Assembly (NCBI RefSeq): GCF_006439335.1
Contig: NZ_SAWY01000013.1
Span: forward strand, 49,909-113,908
Reading direction: 5' to 3'
DNA from: Litorilituus lipolyticus
Lineage (GTDB): Bacteria; Pseudomonadota; Gammaproteobacteria; Enterobacterales; Alteromonadaceae
Length of the DNA stretch: 64,000 nucleotides
Positions 8,932 through 18,080 of this stretch are shown piece by piece. The first letter of the stretch is position 1, and each line of letters starts with the position of its first letter. The position numbers and the translations under genes are program-made. The notes below the pieces were generated by a model. That model did not search any database and was not told where the DNA came from. It saw only the letters and a list, made by a program, of their open reading frames with translations.

Positions 8932-10919
8932 GATGCTCTCCTTTGTTCTGAATCGCTTGAGGTCGACTTACTGTTTGTGTCACTGTCAATCAAGGTAGCA
9001 ATATTAAGCTGTGTTTGAATGCGTGAATTACTGCCATCTTGGAAGGTAATAACGGTATCGATATCTACCGCCTCTTGGCCATCATAAATGGCTTCAATGA
9101 TGTCGCCGTATTTATCAGCAATAACGGTTCTTCTTACTTTACGAGTACGCGTTAATTCACCGTCATCAGCATCAAGCTCTTTGTAGAGTAAGGTAAATTT
9201 ATTAATTTTTTGCGCATCAGGCAGCGTATCATTAACCTTCTGAATTTCATCAGTAAGCTTTTGATAAACCTCAGGTAATGTTGAAAGGTTAGTGTAATTG
9301 GTAAAGGCAAAGCCTTGCTGTTCAGCCCATTTGGCAACAATCGAAAAGCGAATACAAACAATAGCGCTTAAATACGGTTTGTCTTTACCCAAGATGACCG
9401 CTTCGCCAATGAAAGATGAAAATTTAAGCTTGTTTTCAATATATTGTGGCGAGTATTGAACACCAAAACTGGTTTTAGCTAAATCCTTAATACGGTCAAT
9501 AATGACTAAGTGGCCTGATGGCTTAAAGTAACCTGCATCACCGGTATGCATCCAACCATCAATAACATCTTCATCGTAAGCTTTTTGATTATCTAAATAG
9601 CCGGTAAACATACCAACGGTTTTCGCGATAATCTCACCAACCCCTTCTTTATCGGTGTTGATAACTTTCACTTGTGCGGTATCAAAAGCAACACCGACAC
9701 TGTCGTAATCTACATCATCTTCTTGGTGTACCGTATAAGCACCACACAACTCTGTTTGACCATAAAGTTGACGAAGTGGCACACCAATGGTTTGGAAGAA
9801 CCTAAAGGTATCAGGTCCCATTGCAGCCCCACCCGTTGCAGCTGATTTTAAGAAAGTGAAACCTAATCTATCTTTAAGAGCATTCATCAGTAGCAGATCA
9901 GCCAACCACGAACGTTTACCTTCGTCTTGTTTTTTCTCAGCTAAACCATAAGCAAAGTTAAATAACTTTTGCTTCAATGGTGTTGAGTCCATCATACGAG
10001 CTTTAACATCAGCCAATATGCCTTCCCATACACGTGGCGCTAGTAGAACGAAGCTTGGGCCAATTTCACGTAAATCAGCCATTAAGGTTTCTTGCTCTTC
10101 AACAAAATTAACAATTTGTCGAGCGATTAAAGCTTGTCCAACGGCATAAACTTGTTCCATGATCCAAGGCAAAGGCAATACCGAAACATAGTTGTCGCCA
10201 GGTTTTCTCGGATCAGCTCTTAAATAAGAGCTGCAATGTTTAACGAAGTTACCGCCACCTAAGAAGGCGATTTTTGGCTTTGAAGTAGTACCCGAAGTAG
10301 TGCAATAAATTGCAGTTTCTTCTGCAGAGGTTGAATCTACGTAATGATCATAAAGTTCAGGGGAAGACTCATCAATGGCTTGCCCTTGTTCATACATATC
10401 TTCAATGCTAACAAGTCGCTTATCATCATACTTACGCATGCCTCGCGGATCACAGTAAACAATGATTTTAACGTCAGGAATTTCATCGCCTAACTCTAAC
10501 AGCTTGTCACATTGCTCTTCATCTTCAGCTATAACTACCGTCGCATTACTTTTATTTAGCAAGTAAACAACTTCTTCATGTAATGAATCTTGGAATATAC
10601 CAATGGAGTAACAGCGCATGGCATGAGCAGCAAGCTCCCCCCATACCCATTCAGGTCGGTTATCACCTAATAATGCTATAGCATCGCCAGCTGCAATACC
10701 CTGCTTTACTAAGGCTAACGACAGCCACTTAACGCGGTTCTGATAGTCTTGCCAGTTAAACTCATTCCAGATACCAAACTCTTTTTCACGCATGGCAATA
10801 TCATTGGGCCAATTTTTAGCGTTATGACGTAGTATTTTTGGAAAAGTATCTAACTCTCCCATTTCATAATCTGTTGAAATGCCATTGCTCGTTTGCAATG
10901 CTTGATTAGTAGCAGACAT
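8928..10919 (-). CDS. Long-chain acyl-CoA synthetase-like AMP-binding protein inside the ABC operon
   Basis: A 663-residue AMP-forming CoA synthetase of the long-chain FadD/FACL branch. The P-loop reads YCTTSGTTSKPK near residue 205, followed by LPLPWIMEQVY. Further on are YGQTELCGAY, DGWMHTGDAGYFKPSGHLVIIDRIKDL and the catalytic lysine region LTRTRKVRR near 608, so all core adenylation motifs are present. Its ATG shares one base with the stop of the LivG-like gene (TAATG), and its stop overlaps the LivH-like start (ATGA). It is thus coupled on both sides to transporter genes. The likely job is to trap an imported carboxylate as CoA ester at the membrane; the chain type is unknown. A C-terminal tail of about 40 residues is S/T/D-rich. 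Confidence 0.9.
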   Translation of the reverse strand: MSATNQALQTSNGISTDYEMGELDTFPKILRHNAKNWPNDIAMREKEFGIWNEFNWQDYQNRVKWLSLALVKQGIAAGDAIALLGDNRPEWVWGELAAHAMRCYSIGIFQDSLHEEVVYLLNKSNATVVIAEDEEQCDKLLELGDEIPDVKIIVYCDPRGMRKYDDKRLVSIEDMYEQGQAIDESSPELYDHYVDSTSAEETAIYCTTSGTTSKPKIAFLGGGNFVKHCSSYLRADPRKPGDNYVSVLPLPWIMEQVYAVGQALIARQIVNFVEEQETLMADLREIGPSFVLLAPRVWEGILADVKARMMDSTPLKQKLFNFAYGLAEKKQDEGKRSWLADLLLMNALKDRLGFTFLKSAATGGAAMGPDTFRFFQTIGVPLRQLYGQTELCGAYTVHQEDDVDYDSVGVAFDTAQVKVINTDKEGVGEIIAKTVGMFTGYLDNQKAYDEDVIDGWMHTGDAGYFKPSGHLVIIDRIKDLAKTSFGVQYSPQYIENKLKFSSFIGEAVILGKDKPYLSAIVCIRFSIVAKWAEQQGFAFTNYTNLSTLPEVYQKLTDEIQKVNDTLPDAQKINKFTLLYKELDADDGELTRTRKVRRTVIADKYGDIIEAIYDGQEAVDIDTVITFQDGSNSRIQTQLNIATLIDSDTNSKSTSSDSEQRRAS

Positions 10920-11728
10920 TATCCAGCCTCCTGTAAAGCATCTGTGTCTTCATCTTCGATACCCAAGTAAGCACGCTTAACATGAGGGTCTGCCATCACT
11001 TCATCTGGCAAACCAGAAATAAGTTTTTTACCAAAATCCAACACCATAACTTCGTGGGAAATATCCATAACTACCCCCATATCGTGCTCAATCATGACAA
11101 CAGTAATACCAAACTCTTCGTTTAAATCGAGGATGTAACGTGCCATATCCTCTTTCTCTTCCAAGTTCATGCCAGCCATAGGCTCATCTAATAGAATTAA
11201 ATCAGGCTTTAAAGCCATTGCTCTTGCTAATTCAACACGTTTTCTCAACCCGTAAGAAAGTGTTCCAGCAACCGCTTTTCGAATATGTGAAATTTCTAAG
11301 AAATCAATAACTTCCTCAACATAACGTCGATGAGCAAGTTCTTCTTTTTGCGCCTTTGAAGCCCAATACAATGGGCCTGTAATCCAGTTATTTTTTAATA
11401 AGTGGTGTCTGCCAACCATGATGTTATCGAGTACCGTCATGTGGCCAAACAATGCTAAATTTTGGAAAGTTCTACCCATACCTAAATCTGCACGGTCATT
11501 AGGTCTAAGCTTTGTAACATCTTGTTTGTTAAATATAATATTGCCTGAATTAGGACGATAGCGACCTGAAATACAGTTGAGCATTGACGTTTTACCGGCT
11601 CCATTGGGTCCTATGATTGAAAATACTGAGCCGCGCTCTACGGAAAAGCTAACATCGGTTAAGGCTTTAACGCCGCCAAATGCTAGAGAAATGTGCTCAA
11701 CTTTGAGTATTGATTCAGCCATACTCAT
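10919..11728 (-). CDS. ABC transporter ATP-binding protein (LivG-like)
   Basis: A 269-residue ABC ATPase of the LivG group. Walker A GPNGAGKTSML is near residue 39, then LGMGRTFQNLALFGHMTVLDNI, signature LSYGLRKRVELARAM, Walker B LILLDEPMAGMN and the switch region VVMIEHDMGVVM. LivG proteins characteristically keep the longer loop after the Q-loop seen here. It starts the enzyme-transporter block downstream of the porin gene; the 109-bp gap to the porin contains two hairpins. Stop and next start overlap by one base. Confidence 0.93.
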   Translation of the reverse strand: MSMAESILKVEHISLAFGGVKALTDVSFSVERGSVFSIIGPNGAGKTSMLNCISGRYRPNSGNIIFNKQDVTKLRPNDRADLGMGRTFQNLALFGHMTVLDNIMVGRHHLLKNNWITGPLYWASKAQKEELAHRRYVEEVIDFLEISHIRKAVAGTLSYGLRKRVELARAMALKPDLILLDEPMAGMNLEEKEDMARYILDLNEEFGITVVMIEHDMGVVMDISHEVMVLDFGKKLISGLPDEVMADPHVKRAYLGIEDEDTDALQEAG

Positions 11729-11767
11729 ACTCCTAACGTGATGAAAATTAAATTGAAATCATGCAAT

Positions 11768-11797
11768 TTGAAAAATGGAGGGGAGAAACTCCCCTCC
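11768..11797 (-). terminator. Terminator after the porin gene
   Basis: GC-rich stem GGAGGGGAG / CTCCCCTCC with loop AAA at 11777-11797, followed on the minus strand by a short T-run. It probably limits transcription from the porin gene into the ABC operon, giving more porin than transporter. Confidence 0.8.
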
Positions 11798-11804
11798 TAA
11801 AAAC

Positions 11805-11827
11805 GCAACCCAAATGGGAAAGGTTGC
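11805..11827 (-). other. Small hairpin just after the porin stop codon
   Basis: GCAACC at 11805-11810 pairs with GGTTGC at 11822-11827 around an 11-base loop. It lies between the porin stop codon and the strong terminator; possibly an RNA 3' stabiliser. Confidence 0.4.
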
Positions 11828-11837
11828 AACGACAAGT

Positions 11838-12878
11838 TTAAAGTACGTACTTAAACGAAAGTTGTGCGTAATTTGAATCGACGTTCTGATCAGCCATTTC
11901 AAAGTTACCTACCTCAACACCAACAGCTAATTGCTTAGTTAAGTTTTGAAATAAGTTAACACTCCACTGACTACGATCAGCACCTGATACATCAGCTTCT
12001 GCGCGACCATAAAGTACGGTTGAACGTAATGTTTCCGTCCAGTAATGACGATATGCAGCAAGGTATGCAGTTAAGTCTTCAACTTTTTCACCTACTAAAT
12101 CTTTAGTAAATGCCACACCCACATAACGGCCTAACTCACCTTTGTGTAGTTGAAATCTAAAGTCATCCTTACCGAATGTTTTGATACGACCCGCAATTGA
12201 TGCACCAATAGCGGTTTCTGAATTACCCAAGGTTGTATTTAATTGACGACCTAAAGCAGAGAAAGATACGCTACCCCAATCACCTTTTAAGTTATAACGA
12301 GCAACCACATCTGGCATGCTATCATTGGCAGTATCACCGCCCCAAGACTCAGGGTTCTCTAATGAAACTTGGAAGTTACCCATGTTATAGCGTACTTGTC
12401 CTTGACGTATGAACACTAAACCTACTGTCGCACCAGCAAAGTCTGCTGATTCAGGAATAGCACTAGTATTCATAAAGGTCGACCAAGTTTGACCAGCTAA
12501 CACATCTTTATATTTGATGAAGGCATGACGTAGTCTTGGGTGAACTGAGTTAGAAATAATCTCATTTCCGCCACCGCCCCAAAAGTCCATTTCAATAAAG
12601 CCAGTTACATCGCCATGTACATATTTAGTATTAAAGCGAGTTTCATTTGCAAACAACCTAAATTGAGATGCACTCTTTTCTAATGGTGTACCTGTACCAA
12701 TCCAAAAATCACGATAGGCTACATCTCCATCTACATAGCGAGCATCGACTTTGATATAACCACCAAAAGATATCTTGTCTTCATCTGAAAGTTTAATTTC
12801 ATAACCTGCATTGGCTGTACCTGCCGCTACACATAACGAAGAGGCGAGTAATAATTTTTTATACTTAGATGTAATCAT
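11838..12878 (-). CDS. DcaP-like outer-membrane porin
   Basis: A 346-residue outer-membrane beta-barrel protein with a signal peptide (cleavage near TANAGYE). The sequence alternates polar and hydrophobic residues, has FGGYIKVDARYVDGDVAYRDFW near the start, LAGQTWSTFMNTSAIPESADFAG in the middle, and ends in YAQLSFKYVL, a canonical C-terminal barrel strand. This pattern matches the DcaP trimeric porin family, known in Acinetobacter for dicarboxylate and related organic-acid uptake. It heads the gene set for an ABC importer and CoA ligases, and is divergent from the CrbS-like sensor gene, so it likely supplies the outer-membrane step for the same substrate. That link is inference from position. 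Confidence 0.83.
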   Translation of the reverse strand: MITSKYKKLLLASSLCVAAGTANAGYEIKLSDEDKISFGGYIKVDARYVDGDVAYRDFWIGTGTPLEKSASQFRLFANETRFNTKYVHGDVTGFIEMDFWGGGGNEIISNSVHPRLRHAFIKYKDVLAGQTWSTFMNTSAIPESADFAGATVGLVFIRQGQVRYNMGNFQVSLENPESWGGDTANDSMPDVVARYNLKGDWGSVSFSALGRQLNTTLGNSETAIGASIAGRIKTFGKDDFRFQLHKGELGRYVGVAFTKDLVGEKVEDLTAYLAAYRHYWTETLRSTVLYGRAEADVSGADRSQWSVNLFQNLTKQLAVGVEVGNFEMADQNVDSNYAQLSFKYVL

Positions 12879-13072
12879 TGCTTAATTCCCATAGTTAATA
12901 GTTTCTATTTATGTTTTTCTGATTTAACTGTTTTGTTTTTCTGCGATGACATGCTTACTTTGAAAACAAGGAAGGTAATTCAATGTGAAAAGCCTTATGT
13001 TTTACTCAGTGTTACTACGATGCTCATAAACATCTTAAATCAGTGGCCAAAAGCCACAATCGGCAATAAGAC

Positions 13073-13117
13073 TTAGTCCCTTGATGTTAGTCCTAAAGTC
13101 TGAGCACTAAAGGACTA
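13073..13117. promoter_or_regulatory. Repeated TTAGTCC / AGGACTA elements in the porin-crbS divergent region
   Basis: TTAGTCC occurs twice in direct orientation (13073-13079 and 13087-13093) and AGGACTA once inverted (13111-13117), all within 45 bp just upstream of the sensor gene. A GTGGC/GCCAC hairpin lies at 13043-13057. The spacing suggests a regulator binding region; the binding protein cannot be named from sequence. Confidence 0.4.
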
Positions 13118-13135
13118 GTACTTAAGTATTAGAAA

Positions 13136-16100
13136 ATGAAAAGCAAACAACTAAGTAGTTGTGATAAATTGATTATTAGAAATGAAGTGCAACTGGCAAA
13201 AAAGAATATGTTTTCAAATTGGTTATTAATTAGTGTCAGTTTTGGCTATATAAGCTTACTTTTTATTATCGCTTACTTAGGTGGCAAACACCGTCATAAG
13301 CTAAGTGCTCACCAACACAGCATTATTTATGCGTTATCTTTAGGAGTTTACTGTACGTCTTGGGGGTTTTTAGGCACTACCGCTCAAGCAGCAAATAACT
13401 CGTTCAGTTATATTCCCGTTTATTTAGCACCTATTTTACTGTTTGTTTTTGCTTGGCCATTCATTCAGCGAGTGATTAAAACCAGCTTAACCTTAAAAAT
13501 AACCTCAATTGCTGATTTATTATCTTCACGTTTTGGTAAGTCGCAGCACCTAGCAATTTTGATCACGATTGTTGCGCTGATTGGCACCATGCCCTATATC
13601 GCTCTTCAGTTAAAAGCCATCGTATACTCCTTTAAAATTTTGCAAGAAACACAAATAATGCCTGTATGGTTACTTGGCTTAATTGTCAGTATTTTACTCG
13701 CGGTGTTTACCATTATTTTTGGTATCAGAACCATAGATGTTACTGAAAGACACCCCGGTGTGATGATTGCCATTGCCTTTGAATCATTGGTAAAGCTTAT
13801 TGCTTTTATGCTGGTTGGCTTATTCGTTTGCTTTATTATTTATGAATCACCGATGGAAATTTGGCATCAGGCTAAAGATCAGATCAATATTGAACATCAG
13901 TTAGAACTTCCTAACCTTATTGGCCTTTTTGGCATGCTTATTATCGTTATGTCAGCCTTTTTATGCTTACCTAGACAATTCCAAGTGATGTTTGTTGAAA
14001 TTAAAGAACAAAAAACCTCACGATTTGCTCGTTGGTTATTTCCGTTTTATGTTCTTATTTTTGCTTTTTTTGCTGCGCCACTGGGCTTAGCAGGTAATTT
14101 GAATTATGGCAGCTCACTTTCAGCTGATGCCTATGTACTATTTTTACCCGCTTTTAATGGGGAAATGTGGTTATCTTTATTTTCCTTTTTGGGTGCGATA
14201 TCAGCTGCAAGCTCAATGGTTATAGTTTCAACAATAGCGTTAAGTACCATGTTAAGTAACGAAATTGTTTTTCCGTTAATGTTTAAATATTCACGACAAC
14301 AAGATCATGACTTTAATCACTTTCAAACCCGATTGTTATTCATAAGGAAAGGTTTAGTTCTGTTAGTCGTTTTTCTCAGTTATGGCATGCTGTTACTTTC
14401 TCCACCTGATACTTTATCTTCCTTAGGTGAAGTGGCTTTTGGCGCTATCGCCCAAATAGGGCCAGCACTACTGGCCAGTTTCTTTTGGCGGCAAGCAACA
14501 TTATATGGCGTGATTTCCGGTATAAGTACAGGTTTTATCATTTGGACAACATTCAATTTATTACCACAATTAGGTCTATATCCGCACCCGTTTGCTCAAA
14601 GTGAGTTACCTGCAACCACCGTAGTCACCTTAATCGGCCTTGGCATTAATGTCTTAATGCTTTGGTTAGTCTCTTTATTTACTCAACAGAGTATTCGAGA
14701 ACAAATGCAAAGTAAGCATTTTTATAAAGCCAGAAAAAAAATTCAATGGAGTTTACCCATTCAGCCCAAAGTGGATCTACATGAATTAGAGTTTTTATTA
14801 ACGCGTTTCATTGGCACAGAGAAAACCAACGAATGTCTAAAGCAGTTTTATCAACAACACAATAACTCTAAAAATAGTTACTCAAAAAATAAAGATTTCA
14901 ACGAAGCACTTATTCTTCACGCCGAAGACACCTTAGCAAGTGTTATTGGCTCTGCCTCAGCAAAACTGGTCATATCTTTTGCAATGAGTGGTCGTGAGAT
15001 TGCTTTTGATCAAGTAGCTAAAATTGTAGAAGACAATTCAAATCAGCAACTTGAATTTAGTCGTAGTGTATTACAAAGTGCTATTGAGAACGCAAGTGAA
15101 GGTATATCAGTCATAGACAGTGAACTAAAACTTGTTGCTTGGAACAGACAATATCTAGATATATTTAACTACCCTGAAGATTTCATTTACATAGGCTGCC
15201 CCATTAGTCAGCTGATCCGCTATAACTTATCTCAACAAGAGTATTTTGCTAACGACATCGACCAACAAGTAGCTAAGCGTATTCAATTCATTAAAGACGG
15301 TTCTCGTCATAGCTCCGAAAGACGCTTAAAAAACGGGCGAACAATTAATATTGAAGGTAACCCGATCCCTGGTGGTGGTTTTGTTATGATATTCTCAGAC
15401 ATCACGGCTTATAAACAAACAGAGCAGCACTTAAAGGATGAGAATATTGATTTAGAGTCACGTGTACAAGCCAGAACAAGTCAATTAGAGCAAGCGAATA
15501 AAGAGCTGGAAAAAGCAAACCAAGAGCTAGCCTTAGCGCAATTAAAAGCTGAACAAGCACACCTTAAGAAAAGTCAATATTTAAAGGCTTGTAGCCATGA
15601 CTTATTACAACCGCTTTCCGCCGCAAGACTATTCTCTTCAGCGTTAACATTAAACCCTAAAATATCAACAGAAGAAAAGTTGCATGTTAAGCAAATTGAA
15701 ACATCCCTTGATATAGCTAATAACTTACTATTAGACCTTAATGAGGTAGCTCGTATTGAAAGCGGTAATATTACCCCAACCATTGAGGCCGTTTCTATTA
15801 CACAACTATTCGATATGCTCAATACAGAGTTTAGTGCCTTAACAGATGAATACCATATTGATTTTCACCTACAATCAAGCAAGCTTTTTGTACAAAGTGA
15901 CCTAAGTTTATTGCTAAGGATCATTCAAAACTTTTTATCGAACGCATTTCGTTACGCCTATCAAGGTAACGTACTACTTGGCTGTAGACGCCAAGGAAGT
16001 TGTTTATCTATTCAAGTACTCGATAATGGTCCAGGTATTCCTGAGGATAAACAAAAGCAAGTATTTGAACAATTTACCCAACTACAAACAACAAACCAAA

Positions 16101-16708
16101 ATGGTCATAAAGGCTTAGGCTTAGGTTTAAACATTGCACAAAGTTTGGCGACTTTATTAGGCCACAAAATTAACCTTGTTTCTAAATCTGGGCACGGTTG
16201 TTTATTCAGTGTTGATGTGCCAATTTGTGCAGCGCCAATTCAAACCAAACAAGTCAATAGTTCAAGTAGAGATACACTGCAAGGTGTCGGTGTACTATGT
16301 ATTGATAATGAACAAGATATATTAACAGGTATGTCAAAAGTATTAAGTGCTTGGCAATGTAAAGTGTTTACTGCTGATTCGGCTGAATCTGCCATGTCAA
16401 TTTATCAACGCTATGAAGATCAAATCGACATTTTATTAGTTGATTATCAACTGAGTGAGAGTCTTATTTCAGACAAAGCTCAACCGCAAACAAATGGCAT
16501 TCAATTAATTAGCGAGCTAAGACAGCTCAGTAGATACCCATTACCAGCCATATTAATTACTGCAACTACTGATGAAGATATTGTGATTCAAGCCAAAGAC
16601 AATGATATTGGCTACTTAAGAAAAATAGTAAAGCCCTTAGCATTAAGATCATTGATGAGTGCCCTACTCACTAAAAGGTTAACTAAGAATTATTCTGCGA
16701 ACTTTTAA
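13136..16708 (+). CDS. CrbS-like hybrid sensor kinase with SSF transporter domain
   Basis: A 1190-residue inner-membrane sensor. Residues about 28-520 form a sodium/solute symporter-like domain of roughly 13 membrane segments. A PAS domain lies near 640-760 (SAIENASEGISVIDSELKLVAWN) and a coiled coil near 765-815. The histidine kinase has H821 in SHDLLQPL, N- and G-box motifs (NFLSNAFRYA, DNGPGIPE, GLGLGLNIAQSLA), and there is a C-terminal receiver with D1103 in LLVDYQL. This layout matches CrbS/MxtR-type sensors, which in Vibrio and Pseudomonas control acetyl-CoA synthetase and acetate use. The LuxR-type partner gene is convergent just downstream. Met25 (13208) matches the usual family start better than the annotated ATG; neither has a strong ribosome site. 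It may control the adjacent porin/ABC/ligase operon (inference). Confidence 0.88.
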   Translation: MKSKQLSSCDKLIIRNEVQLAKKNMFSNWLLISVSFGYISLLFIIAYLGGKHRHKLSAHQHSIIYALSLGVYCTSWGFLGTTAQAANNSFSYIPVYLAPILLFVFAWPFIQRVIKTSLTLKITSIADLLSSRFGKSQHLAILITIVALIGTMPYIALQLKAIVYSFKILQETQIMPVWLLGLIVSILLAVFTIIFGIRTIDVTERHPGVMIAIAFESLVKLIAFMLVGLFVCFIIYESPMEIWHQAKDQINIEHQLELPNLIGLFGMLIIVMSAFLCLPRQFQVMFVEIKEQKTSRFARWLFPFYVLIFAFFAAPLGLAGNLNYGSSLSADAYVLFLPAFNGEMWLSLFSFLGAISAASSMVIVSTIALSTMLSNEIVFPLMFKYSRQQDHDFNHFQTRLLFIRKGLVLLVVFLSYGMLLLSPPDTLSSLGEVAFGAIAQIGPALLASFFWRQATLYGVISGISTGFIIWTTFNLLPQLGLYPHPFAQSELPATTVVTLIGLGINVLMLWLVSLFTQQSIREQMQSKHFYKARKKIQWSLPIQPKVDLHELEFLLTRFIGTEKTNECLKQFYQQHNNSKNSYSKNKDFNEALILHAEDTLASVIGSASAKLVISFAMSGREIAFDQVAKIVEDNSNQQLEFSRSVLQSAIENASEGISVIDSELKLVAWNRQYLDIFNYPEDFIYIGCPISQLIRYNLSQQEYFANDIDQQVAKRIQFIKDGSRHSSERRLKNGRTINIEGNPIPGGGFVMIFSDITAYKQTEQHLKDENIDLESRVQARTSQLEQANKELEKANQELALAQLKAEQAHLKKSQYLKACSHDLLQPLSAARLFSSALTLNPKISTEEKLHVKQIETSLDIANNLLLDLNEVARIESGNITPTIEAVSITQLFDMLNTEFSALTDEYHIDFHLQSSKLFVQSDLSLLLRIIQNFLSNAFRYAYQGNVLLGCRRQGSCLSIQVLDNGPGIPEDKQKQVFEQFTQLQTTNQNGHKGLGLGLNIAQSLATLLGHKINLVSKSGHGCLFSVDVPICAAPIQTKQVNSSSRDTLQGVGVLCIDNEQDILTGMSKVLSAWQCKVFTADSAESAMSIYQRYEDQIDILLVDYQLSESLISDKAQPQTNGIQLISELRQLSRYPLPAILITATTDEDIVIQAKDNDIGYLRKIVKPLALRSLMSALLTKRLTKNYSANF

Positions 16709-16743
16709 CGCTTATTTAGTTTTACTAGCACTATGAAAGCGTT
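16707..16743. terminator. Shared hairpin between convergent crbS- and crbR-like genes
   Basis: AACGCTT at 16707-16713 pairs with AAGCGTT at 16737-16743. It spans the 22-bp gap and the last codons of the regulator gene, so it may end transcription from both sides, though the stem is short and the loop long. Confidence 0.4.
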
Positions 16744-17408
16744 TCTTGGCCAAAGCTCGCTTGATTTAATTGCAGTTCGTTAAGGAGGATAACGGCTTGA
16801 GTTCGATTTTTTACACCGAGTTTAAGAAAAATCGTGCTCGCATGACTTTTAATAGTCGATTCTGATAGACCTAATTCATAGGCTATTTGTTTATTAAGCA
16901 TACCGTCAGCAAACATCATCAATATTTTATGTTGTTTAGGTGTTAATGAAGCTATTTTACTCTCTTGCGGCTCATTAGCTGATTGAGAAGAATATGCACC
17001 TGTAGGCGTCCACAACTCACCACCAAGCACAGCTTCTATTGCAATAACCATTTCAGGTACTGCAGTTGATTTGGGAATGAAACCCGCAGCTCCGTAGCTC
17101 ATGGCTTTAGCAATGGTGTCAGCATCTTCATAACCTGAAATAACAATTACTCCTAATTCAGGATAAGTATTTCTTACATTAATTAAACTATTAAACCCTT
17201 GCGCACCTGGTATATCAAGATCGAGTAATAACAAATCAAAAGCTTGGCTATTATTTTGCCCTTGCAAATTCAATGCATGATCCAACTCATCAATAGTTTG
17301 GGCTTCAGCTAACGAAACACCTTTAAAGTGAGCGCTTAACGTGAGAGTCAGCGCTTGCCTGAACAATGGGTGATCATCTGCAATGATTATTTTTAACGCA
17401 TTTGCCAT
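16731..17408 (-). CDS. CrbR-like LuxR/NarL-family response regulator
   Basis: A 225-residue two-component regulator. The receiver domain has the acidic pair D11 D12 and phosphoacceptor D63 (LLLLDLDIPG), with the K in GFIPKST. The C-terminal LuxR-type helix-turn-helix (about 150-215) reads LTPKQHKILMMFADGMLNKQIAYELGLSESTIKSH. It is convergent with the SSF-linked hybrid kinase. In Vibrio and Pseudomonas the equivalent pair (CrbS/CrbR, MxtR/ErdR) activates acs and related carbon genes, so this is its probable cognate regulator. The targets here are unknown; the organic-acid operon on the other side of the kinase is the obvious candidate. Confidence 0.88.
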   Translation of the reverse strand: MANALKIIIADDHPLFRQALTLTLSAHFKGVSLAEAQTIDELDHALNLQGQNNSQAFDLLLLDLDIPGAQGFNSLINVRNTYPELGVIVISGYEDADTIAKAMSYGAAGFIPKSTAVPEMVIAIEAVLGGELWTPTGAYSSQSANEPQESKIASLTPKQHKILMMFADGMLNKQIAYELGLSESTIKSHASTIFLKLGVKNRTQAVILLNELQLNQASFGQETLS

Positions 17409-17501
17409 GTAACCAAGGGCCTTTGTAAATAGTTTGTAATCAATGCTAAAAACTTACCACAGTGGCAACCGTAAAAATACTGGCAGAACAAATAAAATAG
17501 A

Positions 17502-17897
17502 TTATTTTACAAGTTCCACCTCAAATTCAGGAGTTGCTTGAATGACTTTTTTTACCGTGCACGTATTTGCGGCTGCCAAAATTGCCTTTTCATATTTTTT
17601 AGGAAAATCAGTTGGCAATGTCACTTTCATGCTAACTTTCTTTTTATAAGGATTACTTTCATCAAGGGTTATTACCTCTTGAGTAAATGATAAACCAGTC
17701 GTTTCAATATCACGCTGCTGACAAAACTTTCTCATGTAGAATGCCGCACACATAGGCATACTTGATAAAAAGTAATCAAATGGCTCTGGATGTTCAGCAT
17801 TACCACCTGCAGATATACTTTGATCACTGATTATTTCATGATCTGCAAAACTCGCTTTTAACTGCTGCCCTGCTAATAAACTAACTTCAATTTTCAT
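17502..17897 (-). CDS. OsmC-family protein
   Basis: A 131-residue single-domain OsmC/Ohr-type protein. Members are small dimeric thiol peroxidases or redox-related proteins. The two family cysteines appear at SSMPMCAAFYMRKFC (first, near residue 50) and ANTCTVKKVIQ (second, near 112). The second motif is almost the same as in the OsmC domain of the OsmC-YcaO fusion at 38735-40918 (CTVKKVIQ.EPEF), showing the two are close paralogues. It has an AGG-type ribosome site before ATG and stands alone, divergent from the SOS-regulated gene. Whether it acts as a peroxidase is not certain; this sub-branch is uncharacterised. Confidence 0.85.
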   Translation of the reverse strand: MKIEVSLLAGQQLKASFADHEIISDQSISAGGNAEHPEPFDYFLSSMPMCAAFYMRKFCQQRDIETTGLSFTQEVITLDESNPYKKKVSMKVTLPTDFPKKYEKAILAAANTCTVKKVIQATPEFEVELVK

Positions 17898-18002
17898 GCA
17901 ACCTCCTTAAATTAACAAAACCTACATTAGCACAAGCTAATATAAAAACCAATACCACGTAAAAAAATTTAAATTTTGCTTGAAATACACACAAAACAAG
18001 AG

Positions 18003-18022
18003 TACTGTTCATTTGTACAGTT
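18003..18022 (+). promoter_or_regulatory. LexA (SOS) box 1
   Basis: TACTGTTCATTTGTACAGTT has the invariant CTGT-N8-ACAG core of the gammaproteobacterial LexA operator (consensus TACTGTATATATATACAGTA). It lies 59 bp upstream of the next ATG. Confidence 0.88.
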
Positions 18023-18041
18023 ACTGTATTAAATTACAGCT
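18022..18041 (+). promoter_or_regulatory. LexA (SOS) box 2, tandem
   Basis: TACTGTATTAAATTACAGCT also has an exact CTGT-N8-ACAG core and directly abuts box 1 (19-bp centre-to-centre). Two perfect cores back to back indicate tight repression by LexA. Confidence 0.87.
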
Positions 18042-18080
18042 TTCGTTTTATTAACCTATTTTAAATTATCGAGGTCAGAT

